23,735 nt of DNA from JAVVHE01 sp032249695 (GTDB lineage: Bacteria > Pseudomonadota > Alphaproteobacteria > Sphingomonadales > Sphingomonadaceae), in NCBI GenBank assembly GCA_032249695.1, contig JAVVHE010000028.1, positions 1-23,735 on the forward strand, written 5' to 3'. Each line of letters starts with the position of its first letter. The first letter of the stretch is position 1. Of this stretch, positions 6,583-13,570 are shown in pieces. The notes under the pieces were generated by a model. That model did no database searches and was not told where the DNA came from. It saw only the letters and a program-made list of their open reading frames with translations. The position numbers and the translations under genes are program-made.

Positions 6583-9246
6583 TCAGCGCGCGATCGGCAG
6601 CGGCTGATCGCTGCGCGCCCAGCCCTTCAGGCGTTCAGCGCGCTCGATCAGCTCGGCTGCGTCCCCGACGCTGTAGCGGCCCGGCTTCATGCGTCCCAGT
6701 TCCTGCCACCCGACCGGTGCCGCGACCGGCGCGCCCTCGCGTGCGCGCGCCGAATAGGGCGCGATCGCGGTGGCGCCGCGGCCGTTCCTCAGATAATCGA
6801 CGAAGATGCGCCCGACACGCGCCTTCTTGGCCATGTTCGCCACGAAGCGCGCGGGCTCCTCGGCAGCGAGCGCCTTGGCGAAACTGCCCGCCCACGCTTT
6901 GACGCTCTCCCAGTCGCTCGCGGGGGCGCACGGCACGACGACGTGGATGCCCTTGCCGCCGGTCAGCATCGGCCAGCTCACCAGCCCCATCTGCTTGAGG
7001 CGGTCGCGCAGGTCGAGCGCGGCCTGAGCCACGTCGGCGAAGGCCAGGCCCTCGTCGGGATCGAGATCGAAGACGACGCGGTCGGGGCGTTCGAAATCGG
7101 GCGTGTGGCTGCCCCAGATATGGAACTCGATCACCCCCATCTGGACGAGCGCCATCAGCCCCTCGGCGCTGTCGATATAAAGGTAGGGCTGCCTGTCGGG
7201 GCCTTTCTCGGCGACCAGCACCTTGCGGACGCTGTCCGGGAACATGCCATTATCGTGCTTCTGGAAGAAGCATTGCTTCGCGCGGCCCTGCGGGCAGCGG
7301 ACGAGGCTCAACGGGCGTCCCGCAATCTCCGCGAGCATCAGGTCGGCGACGGCCCAATAATAGTCCGCGAGCCGGCCCTTGGTGATCCCGCCCTCGGGGT
7401 AGATGACGCGCTCGGGGTGGGTGATGACGACGGGGATGTGGGGAGGCGCGGGCGTGCCCTTGCCCCGCGCTGCGCGCTTGGTGGTCCCGCCCTCCCCGTC
7501 CCGCTTGCGGGAGGGGGGCAGATCGGCGTCAGCCGACGCGCGAGCGGGCCGTGCGCGATCCACGTGCATCGGCGTTTCCAACACCACCTGCCGCGCCGGC
7601 TTGTCCTCGCGCAGCCCGAGAAAGCTTGGGTGGCGCAGATGCCCGTCGGGGGTGAACTCGGTATAGGCGACCTCGCCGACGAGTTCGGGCCGGATGAACG
7701 TCGCGCCGCGCCTCGCCTCGCGCGGCAGCTCGGCGAAGGCTGGCGTGTCGACGTGCAGCGGCTTCATCCGCTCCATCAGCGAGCGGATGTCCGCCACCGT
7801 AAACCCCGTGCCGACGCGGCCCGTGTAGATCAGCCGGTCATGATCGTAATAGCCGAGCAGCAGCGACGCGAACCCGCGGCCCTTGTCACTGTGCGTCCAG
7901 CCGCCGATCACGAACTCCTGCCGCCGCCCGCATTTGATCTTCAGCCACGCCTTGCCGCGGCGGCCGACCTCATACTTGCTGTCGCAGCGCTTGGAGACGA
8001 TGCCCTCATATCCGCCCTCGCACAGCGCATGGAGCACGCGCTCGCCCTCGCCGCGCACGTGGTCGGTGAAGTGCACGGGTGGCTTGGCATCCTTCAAATA
8101 GGCCCGCAGCCGCTCCTTGCGGTCGACGAGCGGCAGGCCGGTCAGAGTCTCGCCCGCGATCGACAGCGCATCGAACACGAACAGATCGAGCGCTGCCGAA
8201 CCCTCCTTCAAGCTGCCCTTCAGCAGCGAAAACTGTGGCCGGCCGTGATGATCGAGCGCGCAAATTTCACCATCGAGCAGCGCCGGGCCGGGCAGGCGCG
8301 CGAGTTCGGCGGCTACGGCCTTAAAGTTGGGCGGTTCGAAGCGGTTTTCGTTGCGCGTCCACGCCTGCACCGCGCCGCCACCGATGGCGACGAGGCAGCG
8401 ATAGCCATCGAACTTCACCTCATGCAGCCAGCCGGTGCCGGTTGGGGGCGTGTCGGCAAGCGTTGCGAGCATGGGCGCACGAAAGGGGGGAGGTGCCGCA
8501 GACTCGCCGTCCTCGTCCTGACCGCCCGGCGGTCGCTTCCTGTCCCGCTTGGCGGGCGGGGTGGCGTTGGCGTCAGCGCCGTCGTCCCTATTCCCGCGTG
8601 CGGCAGAGGGTGGCGGAGCATCGGCGACGCCGGGAGAGGGCGGCGTCGCGTCGGCGTCGCCGGCAGAGGGCCGTGCCGCCGCCTCAGCCGCGATCTCCTC
8701 GGTGGTCCGCCCCGTCGTCACGCTCGTCTGAAACTCCGCCGCCAGATCGCCGCCGGCGTGCTCGTCGGCGACCTTGCGCAGCAGCCAGCTTTCCTGCCTC
8801 TCCTTCAGCCGCGGCTTCAGGCGGATCAGGATCCACTCGCCGCGCATCCGCTCGCCGTGGAGCGTGAAGTGCAGGTGCCCCTCCTCCAGCGTCTTGGCTG
8901 GATCCTTGCCCGGCAGCGGTTCCCACGTGCCGCGGTCCCACAGCATCACCGTGCCGCCGCCATATTCACCCTTCGGGATCGTGCCCTCGAACGTCGCGTA
9001 GCTCAGCGGGTGGTCCTCGGTGCGGACCGCAAGCCGCTTGTCGTTCGGGTCGGCGCTGGGTCCGCGCGTCACCGCCCAGCTGACGAGCACGCCGTCGAGC
9101 TCCAGCCGGAAATCCCAGTGCAGCCGCGTCGCCTCGTGGCGCTGGACGATGAACAGGTTGCGCCCGCTTGACTCCGCCTCGCCCGGCGGTTCGGGCGTCT
9201 TCTGAAAGTCGCGCTTCTCGTGATAGCGTTGAAGGCTGCGCGCCAT
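6583..9246 (-). CDS. ligD: Multifunctional ATP-dependent DNA ligase LigD
   Basis: LigD is the end-processing and sealing enzyme of bacterial non-homologous end joining. The 887 residues show three domains in order. First is the 3'-phosphoesterase (about 1-160), with its metal site visible as His37, His43, Asp45 and His79. Second is the ligase (about 262-560), with the adenylated Lys278 in EVKFDGYR. Third is the primase-polymerase (about 610-880), with the catalytic DLD in VVFDLDPDEG and the GGKGIHVVVP motif. This PE-ligase-polymerase order matches Pseudomonas-type LigD. The linker at about 185-260 is rich in Ala, Asp and Pro and is encoded by tandem repeats; the second linker (about 560-605) is also repeat-derived. 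It starts nine bases after ku, so the two form one unit. Confidence 0.97.
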   Translation of the reverse strand: MARSLQRYHEKRDFQKTPEPPGEAESSGRNLFIVQRHEATRLHWDFRLELDGVLVSWAVTRGPSADPNDKRLAVRTEDHPLSYATFEGTIPKGEYGGGTVMLWDRGTWEPLPGKDPAKTLEEGHLHFTLHGERMRGEWILIRLKPRLKERQESWLLRKVADEHAGGDLAAEFQTSVTTGRTTEEIAAEAAARPSAGDADATPPSPGVADAPPPSAARGNRDDGADANATPPAKRDRKRPPGGQDEDGESAAPPPFRAPMLATLADTPPTGTGWLHEVKFDGYRCLVAIGGGAVQAWTRNENRFEPPNFKAVAAELARLPGPALLDGEICALDHHGRPQFSLLKGSLKEGSAALDLFVFDALSIAGETLTGLPLVDRKERLRAYLKDAKPPVHFTDHVRGEGERVLHALCEGGYEGIVSKRCDSKYEVGRRGKAWLKIKCGRRQEFVIGGWTHSDKGRGFASLLLGYYDHDRLIYTGRVGTGFTVADIRSLMERMKPLHVDTPAFAELPREARRGATFIRPELVGEVAYTEFTPDGHLRHPSFLGLREDKPARQVVLETPMHVDRARPARASADADLPPSRKRDGEGGTTKRAARGKGTPAPPHIPVVITHPERVIYPEGGITKGRLADYYWAVADLMLAEIAGRPLSLVRCPQGRAKQCFFQKHDNGMFPDSVRKVLVAEKGPDRQPYLYIDSAEGLMALVQMGVIEFHIWGSHTPDFERPDRVVFDLDPDEGLAFADVAQAALDLRDRLKQMGLVSWPMLTGGKGIHVVVPCAPASDWESVKAWAGSFAKALAAEEPARFVANMAKKARVGRIFVDYLRNGRGATAIAPYSARAREGAPVAAPVGWQELGRMKPGRYSVGDAAELIERAERLKGWARSDQPLPIAR
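7490..7518. repeat. Palindromic repeat inside the LigD ligase-polymerase linker
   Basis: TCCCGC (7499-7504) and GCGGGA (7507-7512) form a hairpin around TT, extended by CCCTCCCC on the left and GGGGGG on the right. It is read in frame within ligD as part of a low-complexity linker (LPPSRKRDGEGG). The flank resembles the sequence near 8540-8575 in the other linker: both have GTCCCGCTTG, then a G-rich run, then GGCGTCAGC. Confidence 0.6.
8600..8689. repeat. Three 30-bp imperfect tandem repeats in the LigD first linker
   Basis: AGAGGG recurs at exactly 30-base steps (8605, 8635, 8665) inside three similar units (8600-8629, 8630-8659, 8660-8689). Because 30 is a multiple of three the units are read in frame as a 10-residue repeat (PSAGDADATP, PSPGVADAPP, PSAARGNRDD). 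A fourth, more diverged unit seems to lie at about 8545-8575. Confidence 0.65.
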
Positions 9247-9255
9247 TTCCGCCGC

Positions 9256-10155
9256 TCACGCGCGCTTGCGCGCCGGGGCAGGCTTGTCCTCGCCCTTGGG
9301 CGGTCCATTGTTGGCGGGAGCGCGCTTCTTCGGTGCCGCCTCGGGCGGAGCGGAATCGTTTGCGGCGGGCTTGGGCGACTTTTCCAAGCTCGCCTTCAGC
9401 GCAGCCATCAGATCGACAACGTTCGACTTGGGCGCGGGCGGCTCTGGCGCAGCGGCGGCGACCGGGCGCCCCTCCACCTTGCGGTCGATCAATGCGCGCA
9501 GCGCTTCCTCGTAGCGGTCGTGGAACGCGTCGGCGTTGAACGGAGCGGTGCGGCGCTCGATCAGCGTGCCGGCGAGCTCCACCAGCTCGGGCGGGCTGGC
9601 TGCGTCGCTGATGGAGCGGAAGTAGCTCGCCGCCTTGTTGACCTCGTCAGCATAGCGCAGGCTCTCCATCAGCAGACCGCGCCCGCACGGCTTCACGGCC
9701 ACCACCGTCTCGCGCCCGCGCAGCGACAGCTGGCCCAACCCCACCTTCTTCGCTGCGCGCAGCGCGTCGCGCATCACGCGATAGGCTTCCTCGGCCAAGT
9801 CGTCGGCGGGTACGACCCAAAACGGCCGCTCGAAGTAGATCGGCTCGATCTCGGTCGAGCCAACGAACTGCGTCAGCTCAAGCGTCTTCTTCGATTCCAG
9901 CCGGACGCTGTCAATCTCGTCGTCGGTCAGCGTCACATAGCGGTTCTTCTCGAACTGATAGCCACGCACAATCTCGTCGGCGCTGACCGGGCCGACGCCC
10001 TCCACCATCTTCTCGTAGTGGATGCGCTGGCCGGTCGGCTCATGGATCTGGTTGAACGCGATCCCGCTCGACGACTTGGTGGCCGAGTAGACCTCCACCG
10101 GGATGGAGACGAGCGCGAGACGGAGCTGACCGGACCAGAATGGACGCTGCGGCAT
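9256..10155 (-). CDS. ku: Ku DNA end-binding protein
   Basis: Bacterial Ku forms a homodimeric ring on double-strand DNA ends and recruits LigD. The product, 299 residues from the ATG at 10155, opens with RPFWSGQLRLALVSIPVEVY, the typical first strand of the Ku core. It continues with FNQIHEPTGQRIHYEKMVEG, IEPIYFERPFWVVPAD and YRVMRDALRAAKKVGLGQLSLRGRE, all familiar Ku blocks. After about residue 230 comes a disordered Ala/Pro/Lys tail ending in PARKRA, as in other bacterial Ku proteins where the basic tail helps DNA binding. A TTG at 10179 is also in frame but lies within a palindrome and has AAAGG touching it, so I preferred the ATG. The ligD gene follows nine bases later. Confidence 0.95.
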   Translation of the reverse strand: MPQRPFWSGQLRLALVSIPVEVYSATKSSSGIAFNQIHEPTGQRIHYEKMVEGVGPVSADEIVRGYQFEKNRYVTLTDDEIDSVRLESKKTLELTQFVGSTEIEPIYFERPFWVVPADDLAEEAYRVMRDALRAAKKVGLGQLSLRGRETVVAVKPCGRGLLMESLRYADEVNKAASYFRSISDAASPPELVELAGTLIERRTAPFNADAFHDRYEEALRALIDRKVEGRPVAAAAPEPPAPKSNVVDLMAALKASLEKSPKPAANDSAPPEAAPKKRAPANNGPPKGEDKPAPARKRA

Positions 10156-10166
10156 TGATCGCGAAC

Positions 10167-10181
10167 GGTTGCGCGGCAACC
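10167..10181. promoter_or_regulatory. Palindrome just upstream of the ku start
   Basis: GGTTGC (10167-10172) and GCAACC (10176-10181) form a perfect inverted repeat around GCG. It is flanked by GAAC (10163-10166) and GTTC (10185-10188). It lies 11 bases before the ku ATG, where it could act as an operator or as an mRNA hairpin over the ribosome site. Function is inferred from position only. Confidence 0.4.
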
Positions 10182-10289
10182 TTTGTTCCGGGTGCGGACG
10201 ACGTGCCCGATCACGATCGCGGCACGCGCAACCAGGCTGCGCTCGTTTCGCGGCGCGCCCTTAGGGCAGCGCCGGACCGGCAGCCGACT

Positions 10290-10991
10290 TCAGGGCTGGC
10301 GATCCCCAACCGGCGGAACGACGCCCGCGGCGGCTTCAGCCGCGGGCCGTTTCCGCTGGCGCGAGTGGAAGGTGACGATCCGGTAGAGCCACGCGACGAT
10401 CGCGAACGCGACCAGCGCGGTCGAGACCGGATGCAACCACTGCTGCACCTCGTCGCCGCCGCGCTTACCGAGTTCCTTGCCGATCCAGGCGAGGAATACC
10501 ACCCAAAGCGTCGAGCCGGGGATCGACCAGGCGAGGAAGGTGCCCAGCGGCATGCTCGTCAGCCCGGCGGGCACCGAGATGATCCCGCGGATGACGGGCG
10601 TGATGCGGCCGAGGAACACGGCCTTCTGGCCGTGGCGGTGGAACCAGGCGCTCGCCTTGTCGACCTCGTCCGGGCCGATCGTCGTGAAGCGGCCATAGCG
10701 CGATGCGAAGCGCCTGAAGCGCGCATAGCCCAGCCAGCGCGCAGCCCAGTACCACGGCATCTGCCCCAGCATCGCGCCGACCGAGGCTGCGATGACCGTT
10801 TCCCAGATGCCCTGCCCCTCGCGCACCGCGACCAGCGCGGCGACCGGGATCACCACCTCGCTCGGCAGGATGGGCAGCACGTTCTCGGCGAACAGCAGCA
10901 GGAACACCGCCCACAGGCCGTAGGCGACGATGAACTGCTCCATCAGCACCGTCGGCTGTATCCCGCTGAGGCTGCCGAGGAAATCCGCCAC
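10290..10991 (-). CDS. DedA/VTT family inner-membrane protein
   Basis: DedA-family proteins are inner-membrane proteins linked to lipid-carrier flipping, proton-dependent transport and envelope stability. The 233-residue product has the family marks: an early FAENVLPILPSEVVIP block with the conserved acidic residues and prolines, and the later RITPVIRGIISVPAGLTSMPLGTFL block with the arginines and AG expected of the reentrant-loop region. There are four to five hydrophobic segments and a basic C-terminal tail. The start is a GTG at 10991-10989 that shares one base with the gshB stop (TAGTG), so translation is probably coupled to gshB. No substrate can be assigned from sequence. Confidence 0.9.
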   Translation of the reverse strand: MADFLGSLSGIQPTVLMEQFIVAYGLWAVFLLLFAENVLPILPSEVVIPVAALVAVREGQGIWETVIAASVGAMLGQMPWYWAARWLGYARFRRFASRYGRFTTIGPDEVDKASAWFHRHGQKAVFLGRITPVIRGIISVPAGLTSMPLGTFLAWSIPGSTLWVVFLAWIGKELGKRGGDEVQQWLHPVSTALVAFAIVAWLYRIVTFHSRQRKRPAAEAAAGVVPPVGDRQP

Positions 10992-11956
10992 TAACGATCC
11001 TCCGCGGCAAGCCGTGCCTCGACGGCATCCCAGAACGTCCCCGGCGTGTCGGTGCCGTTGAACCGGTCGATGGCGACGATGCCCGTCGGACTGGTGACGT
11101 TGATTTCGGTCAGGTGCCCGCCGATCACGTCGAGGCCGACGAACACCAGGCCGCGCCGTTTCAGCTCGGGCCCGACACGGGCGCAGATTTCCATGTCGCG
11201 CGCGCTGAGGTCCGTCGCCGCAGCCGTGCCGCCAACCGCGAGGTTCGAACGGATCTCGCCGCGCCGGGGCACGCGGTTGACCGCGCCCGCCGGCTCTCCG
11301 TCGATGAGCACGATGCGCTTGTCGCCCTCGGCCACTGCTGGAAGGAACGCCTGGCACATGAACGGTTCGCGCCAGACCGCGCCGAACAGCTCGACGAGCG
11401 GGGCGAGGTTGCCGTCGTCGGGCGCCAGCTTGAACACGCCCGCGCCCGCGTTGCCGTGCAGCGGCTTGACGACGATCGCTCCATGCTCGGCACGGAAGGC
11501 CGCGACATCGGCGAGGCTGCGCGTGATGAGCGTCGGCGGCATCAGGTCCGCGAAATCGAGCACCCACAGCTTCTCTGGCGCATTCCGCACGCTCACCGGA
11601 TCGTTCACCACCAGCGTGCGGCCCGCCAACCGCTCCAGCAGGTGCGTGGCGGTGATGTAGGCGATGTCGAACGGGGGATCCTGGCGCATCAGCACGACAT
11701 CGGCATCGTCGGCGAGGTCGAGCGTGACCGGCTCGCCCAGCGTGGCGTGGCCGCCCTTGACCGGGCGCACGCTGACCGGCCGCGCGGTCGTGCGGACGCG
11801 GCCTTTCTCCCACGCGAGCGCGGACGCATCATAGTGGAACAGCTGGTACCCGCGCGCAGCTGCGGCGAGCATCAGGGCGAAGGTGCCGTCGCCCGCGATG
11901 TCGATCGCCTCGATTGGGTCCATCTGGACCGCGATGCGGAGCGGGTGTCGAGGCAC
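10991..11956 (-). CDS. gshB: Glutathione synthetase
   Basis: This ATP-grasp ligase joins gamma-glutamylcysteine and glycine to make glutathione in the cytoplasm. The N-terminus LRIAVQMDPIEAIDIAGDGTFALMLAAAARGY is diagnostic. RQDPPFDIAYITATHLLERL, NDPVSVRNAPEKLW, VVKPLHGNAGAGVFKL and the late block VTSPTGIV complete the family pattern. I chose the GTG at 11956, which gives 321 residues, close to the usual 315. The frame stays open to an ATG at 12010, but that extension is arginine/alanine-rich and not conserved in what I know of the family. No ribosome site is obvious for either start. The gene overlaps dedA by one base downstream and is preceded by two tiny genes on the same strand. Confidence 0.95.
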   Translation of the reverse strand: MPRHPLRIAVQMDPIEAIDIAGDGTFALMLAAAARGYQLFHYDASALAWEKGRVRTTARPVSVRPVKGGHATLGEPVTLDLADDADVVLMRQDPPFDIAYITATHLLERLAGRTLVVNDPVSVRNAPEKLWVLDFADLMPPTLITRSLADVAAFRAEHGAIVVKPLHGNAGAGVFKLAPDDGNLAPLVELFGAVWREPFMCQAFLPAVAEGDKRIVLIDGEPAGAVNRVPRRGEIRSNLAVGGTAAATDLSARDMEICARVGPELKRRGLVFVGLDVIGGHLTEINVTSPTGIVAIDRFNGTDTPGTFWDAVEARLAAEDR

Positions 11957-12020
11957 GCCGACCGCGTAAGGGCGGCGGCGGAGCCGCGCAAGGGCGGCTC
12001 CGGAGCGCATCGGGCGTGGG

Positions 12021-12125
12021 TCAGATGACGGCGAGGCAAAACGTCATCGCCGCGCAACCGGCAGCGAGCGTCATCAACAGGCAGGCGAGATAGCCGAGTT
12101 CCAGGCGGCGCACGGCGTATCTCAC
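12021..12125 (-). CDS. Small hydrophobic protein, 34 residues, unknown function
   Basis: The frame from the GTG at 12125 reads VRYAVRRLELGYLACLLM and on to a TGA at 12021. A basic N-terminus is followed by one hydrophobic segment (about residues 10-33) with three cysteines, as in a single-pass inner-membrane protein with an inside N-terminus. The GTG lies within the stop of the preceding small gene (GTGA overlap), so translation would be coupled. The spacing to gshB is about 64 bases. I do not recognise a family. It is too short to be sure, and the case rests on the overlap and on its hydrophobic pattern. Confidence 0.5.
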   Translation of the reverse strand: MRYAVRRLELGYLACLLMTLAAGCAAMTFCLAVI

Positions 12126-12238
12126 GCGATCGCGACCGCGGTGGCCGGGGTGGAGCCGAAATCGAGTGCTGCGCCGAGCGTGGTGGCAGAGGCGACGAGA
12201 GCAAGCGCGATCGAGACGATCTTGGTGAAGCGGATCAT
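12122..12238 (-). CDS. Small exported or membrane protein, 38 residues, unknown function
   Basis: From the ATG at 12238 the frame reads MIRFTKIVSIALALVASATT and ends in AVAIA followed by TGA. It has a basic N-terminus, a hydrophobic stretch (7-18), and a small-residue region (TTLGAA) that would suit a signal peptidase site, leaving a very short mature peptide. AAGGA lies at 12247-12251, eight bases before the ATG, which is good ribosome-site support for such a short frame. Its stop overlaps the start of the next small gene by four bases. I do not recognise the family. It could be a secreted peptide or a single-pass membrane protein. Confidence 0.6.
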   Translation of the reverse strand: MIRFTKIVSIALALVASATTLGAALDFGSTPATAVAIA

Positions 12239-12325
12239 GACGTGGGTCCTTCCGTCTGCTGCCCCGCACCAGCGCCGGGCATGAGGACGGTGTAGCCATC
12301 GTCCCGCAGATGCCCGGGAGGCGTG

Positions 12326-12366
12326 CGTCAGACGCTCGTCAAAAGCGCGCTCAGCTCGTCAGACGC
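12326..12366. repeat. Two 10-bp direct repeats upstream of the small-gene pair
   Basis: CGTCAGACGC occurs at 12326-12335 and again at 12357-12366, 31 bases apart start to start, about three turns of the helix. Each contains the near-palindrome CGTCAGACG. They lie between apt and the small-gene pair, about 90 bases before the first small start, where paired operators would fit. No regulator can be named. Confidence 0.35.
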
Positions 12367-12379
12367 GCATCCGCCCTCG

Positions 12380-12925
12380 TCAGTCGCCCGCGAACGCGAC
12401 CAACGCCGTCACGTCGACGCCCGCCGCGCGCAGCCGCTGCGCGCCACAGAGATCGGGCAGATCGATGACGAACGCTGCGCGGTCGACCACCGCGCCGCCC
12501 TGGCGCAGCAGCTCGACCCCCGCGAGCGCGGTGCCACCGGTTGCGATCAGGTCGTCGACCAAGAGGATGCGCTGCCCGGGGCGGATCGCGTCCGCGTGGA
12601 CCTCGATCCGGTCCTGCCCGTATTCCAGCGCGTAGTTCACCCCCAGCACCGCGCCGGGCAGCTTGTTCTTCTTGCGCAGGAGCACCACGCCCAGCCCCAG
12701 CGCGTGCGCGAGCGCGGCGCCGAACAGGAAACCGCGCGCCTCGATCCCGGCGATCGCGTCGAGCGGGCGGCCGCTGACCGCAGCGGCGAGCCGGTCGATC
12801 GCGGCGCGGAAGCCGGGACCATCGAGCAGCAGCGTGGTCACATCGCGGAACTGGATGCCGGGCTTGGGGAAATCAGGGATCGTGCGGATCAGCGCGGCGA
12901 GGTCGCCATTGGGGCCGTGGATCAT
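12380..12925 (-). CDS. apt: Adenine phosphoribosyltransferase
   Basis: Apt converts adenine and PRPP to AMP and pyrophosphate in the purine salvage pathway. The 181-residue length is usual. The opening DLAALIRTIPDFPKPGIQFRDVTTLL, the IAGIEARGFLFGAALAHALG block and the PRPP-binding loop ILLVDDLIATGGTALAG (about residues 121-137) are all typical. The ATG at 12925 has AGGGG six bases upstream. The purN stop is nine bases upstream, so the gene continues the purM-purN transcription unit, placing salvage next to de novo synthesis. Nothing is unusual in the sequence. Confidence 0.97.
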   Translation of the reverse strand: MIHGPNGDLAALIRTIPDFPKPGIQFRDVTTLLLDGPGFRAAIDRLAAAVSGRPLDAIAGIEARGFLFGAALAHALGLGVVLLRKKNKLPGAVLGVNYALEYGQDRIEVHADAIRPGQRILLVDDLIATGGTALAGVELLRQGGAVVDRAAFVIDLPDLCGAQRLRAAGVDVTALVAFAGD

Positions 12926-12934
12926 GTGGGGCCC

Positions 12935-13570
12935 CTAGCGCAGCGCGGACGGCTGCGGAACGGCATCCCACAGCACGCGCTGCCCAACAATGCTTAGCCG
13001 TCCCGCGGCGTGCGCTGCGAGCGCCTGCGGGTACAGGCGATGCTCTTCCGCCAGCGCACGCGCTGCGAGCGTGTCGGGCGTGTCGTCGTCCAGAACCGGC
13101 ACGGCGGCCTGCGCGATGATCGGCCCGGCGTCGACCTCCGGCACCACATAATGGACGGTGCAGCCGTGCAGCTTGCACCCAGCCGCGAGCGCGCGGCTGT
13201 GCGTATCGAGGCCCGGAAAGGCTGGCAGCAGCGACGGGTGGACGTTCAGCAGCCGCCCCGCCCAATCGCTACAAAACTGGTCGGCCAGCACCCGCATGAA
13301 GCCCGCCAGCGCAACCGCTTCGCAGCCGTGCGCTTGAAGCCGCTCGCTGAGCCGTTCGCCATAGGCGGCCTTGTCGCCGCGGATCGGCGGCACAGGCTCG
13401 GCCGCGACGCCAGCCGCCCGCGCCACCCCCAGCCCGGCAGCGTCGGCTCGGTCAGAGAGGACGCAGGCGACGCGGTAAGGGCACTCCGGCTCGGCGCTGG
13501 CGCGCAGCAATGCCGCCATGTTCGATCCGCGGCCGGAGATGAGCACGCCGACGGGCAAGCGGCCGCTCAC
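12935..13570 (-). CDS. purN: Phosphoribosylglycinamide formyltransferase 1
   Basis: PurN uses 10-formyl-tetrahydrofolate to formylate GAR, the third step of purine synthesis. The 211-residue product starts near PVGVLISGRGSNMAALL (the phosphate-binding loop). It contains the catalytic region LNVHPSLLPAFPGLDTHSRAL with the NxHPS motif, then GCTVHYVVPEVDAGPIIAQAAVPV with the essential Asp. The start is a GTG at 13570 that overlaps the purM stop (GTGA), so the two are translationally coupled. The open frame runs further upstream, but only into purM sequence read in another frame. Confidence 0.96.
   Translation of the reverse strand: MSGRLPVGVLISGRGSNMAALLRASAEPECPYRVACVLSDRADAAGLGVARAAGVAAEPVPPIRGDKAAYGERLSERLQAHGCEAVALAGFMRVLADQFCSDWAGRLLNVHPSLLPAFPGLDTHSRALAAGCKLHGCTVHYVVPEVDAGPIIAQAAVPVLDDDTPDTLAARALAEEHRLYPQALAAHAAGRLSIVGQRVLWDAVPQPSALR

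Noticed and set aside
5482..9171. A 1229-residue plus-strand open frame opposite PBP1A, the amidase and ligD
   Set aside because: It is the reverse-strand shadow of GC-rich coding DNA. It runs across three well-recognised genes and their gaps, is Arg/Ala/His-rich and has no domain.
10155..10179. TTG start for ku at 10179
   Set aside because: AAAGG touches the TTG with no spacing, and the codon lies in the palindrome; the ATG eight codons later starts the conserved sequence.
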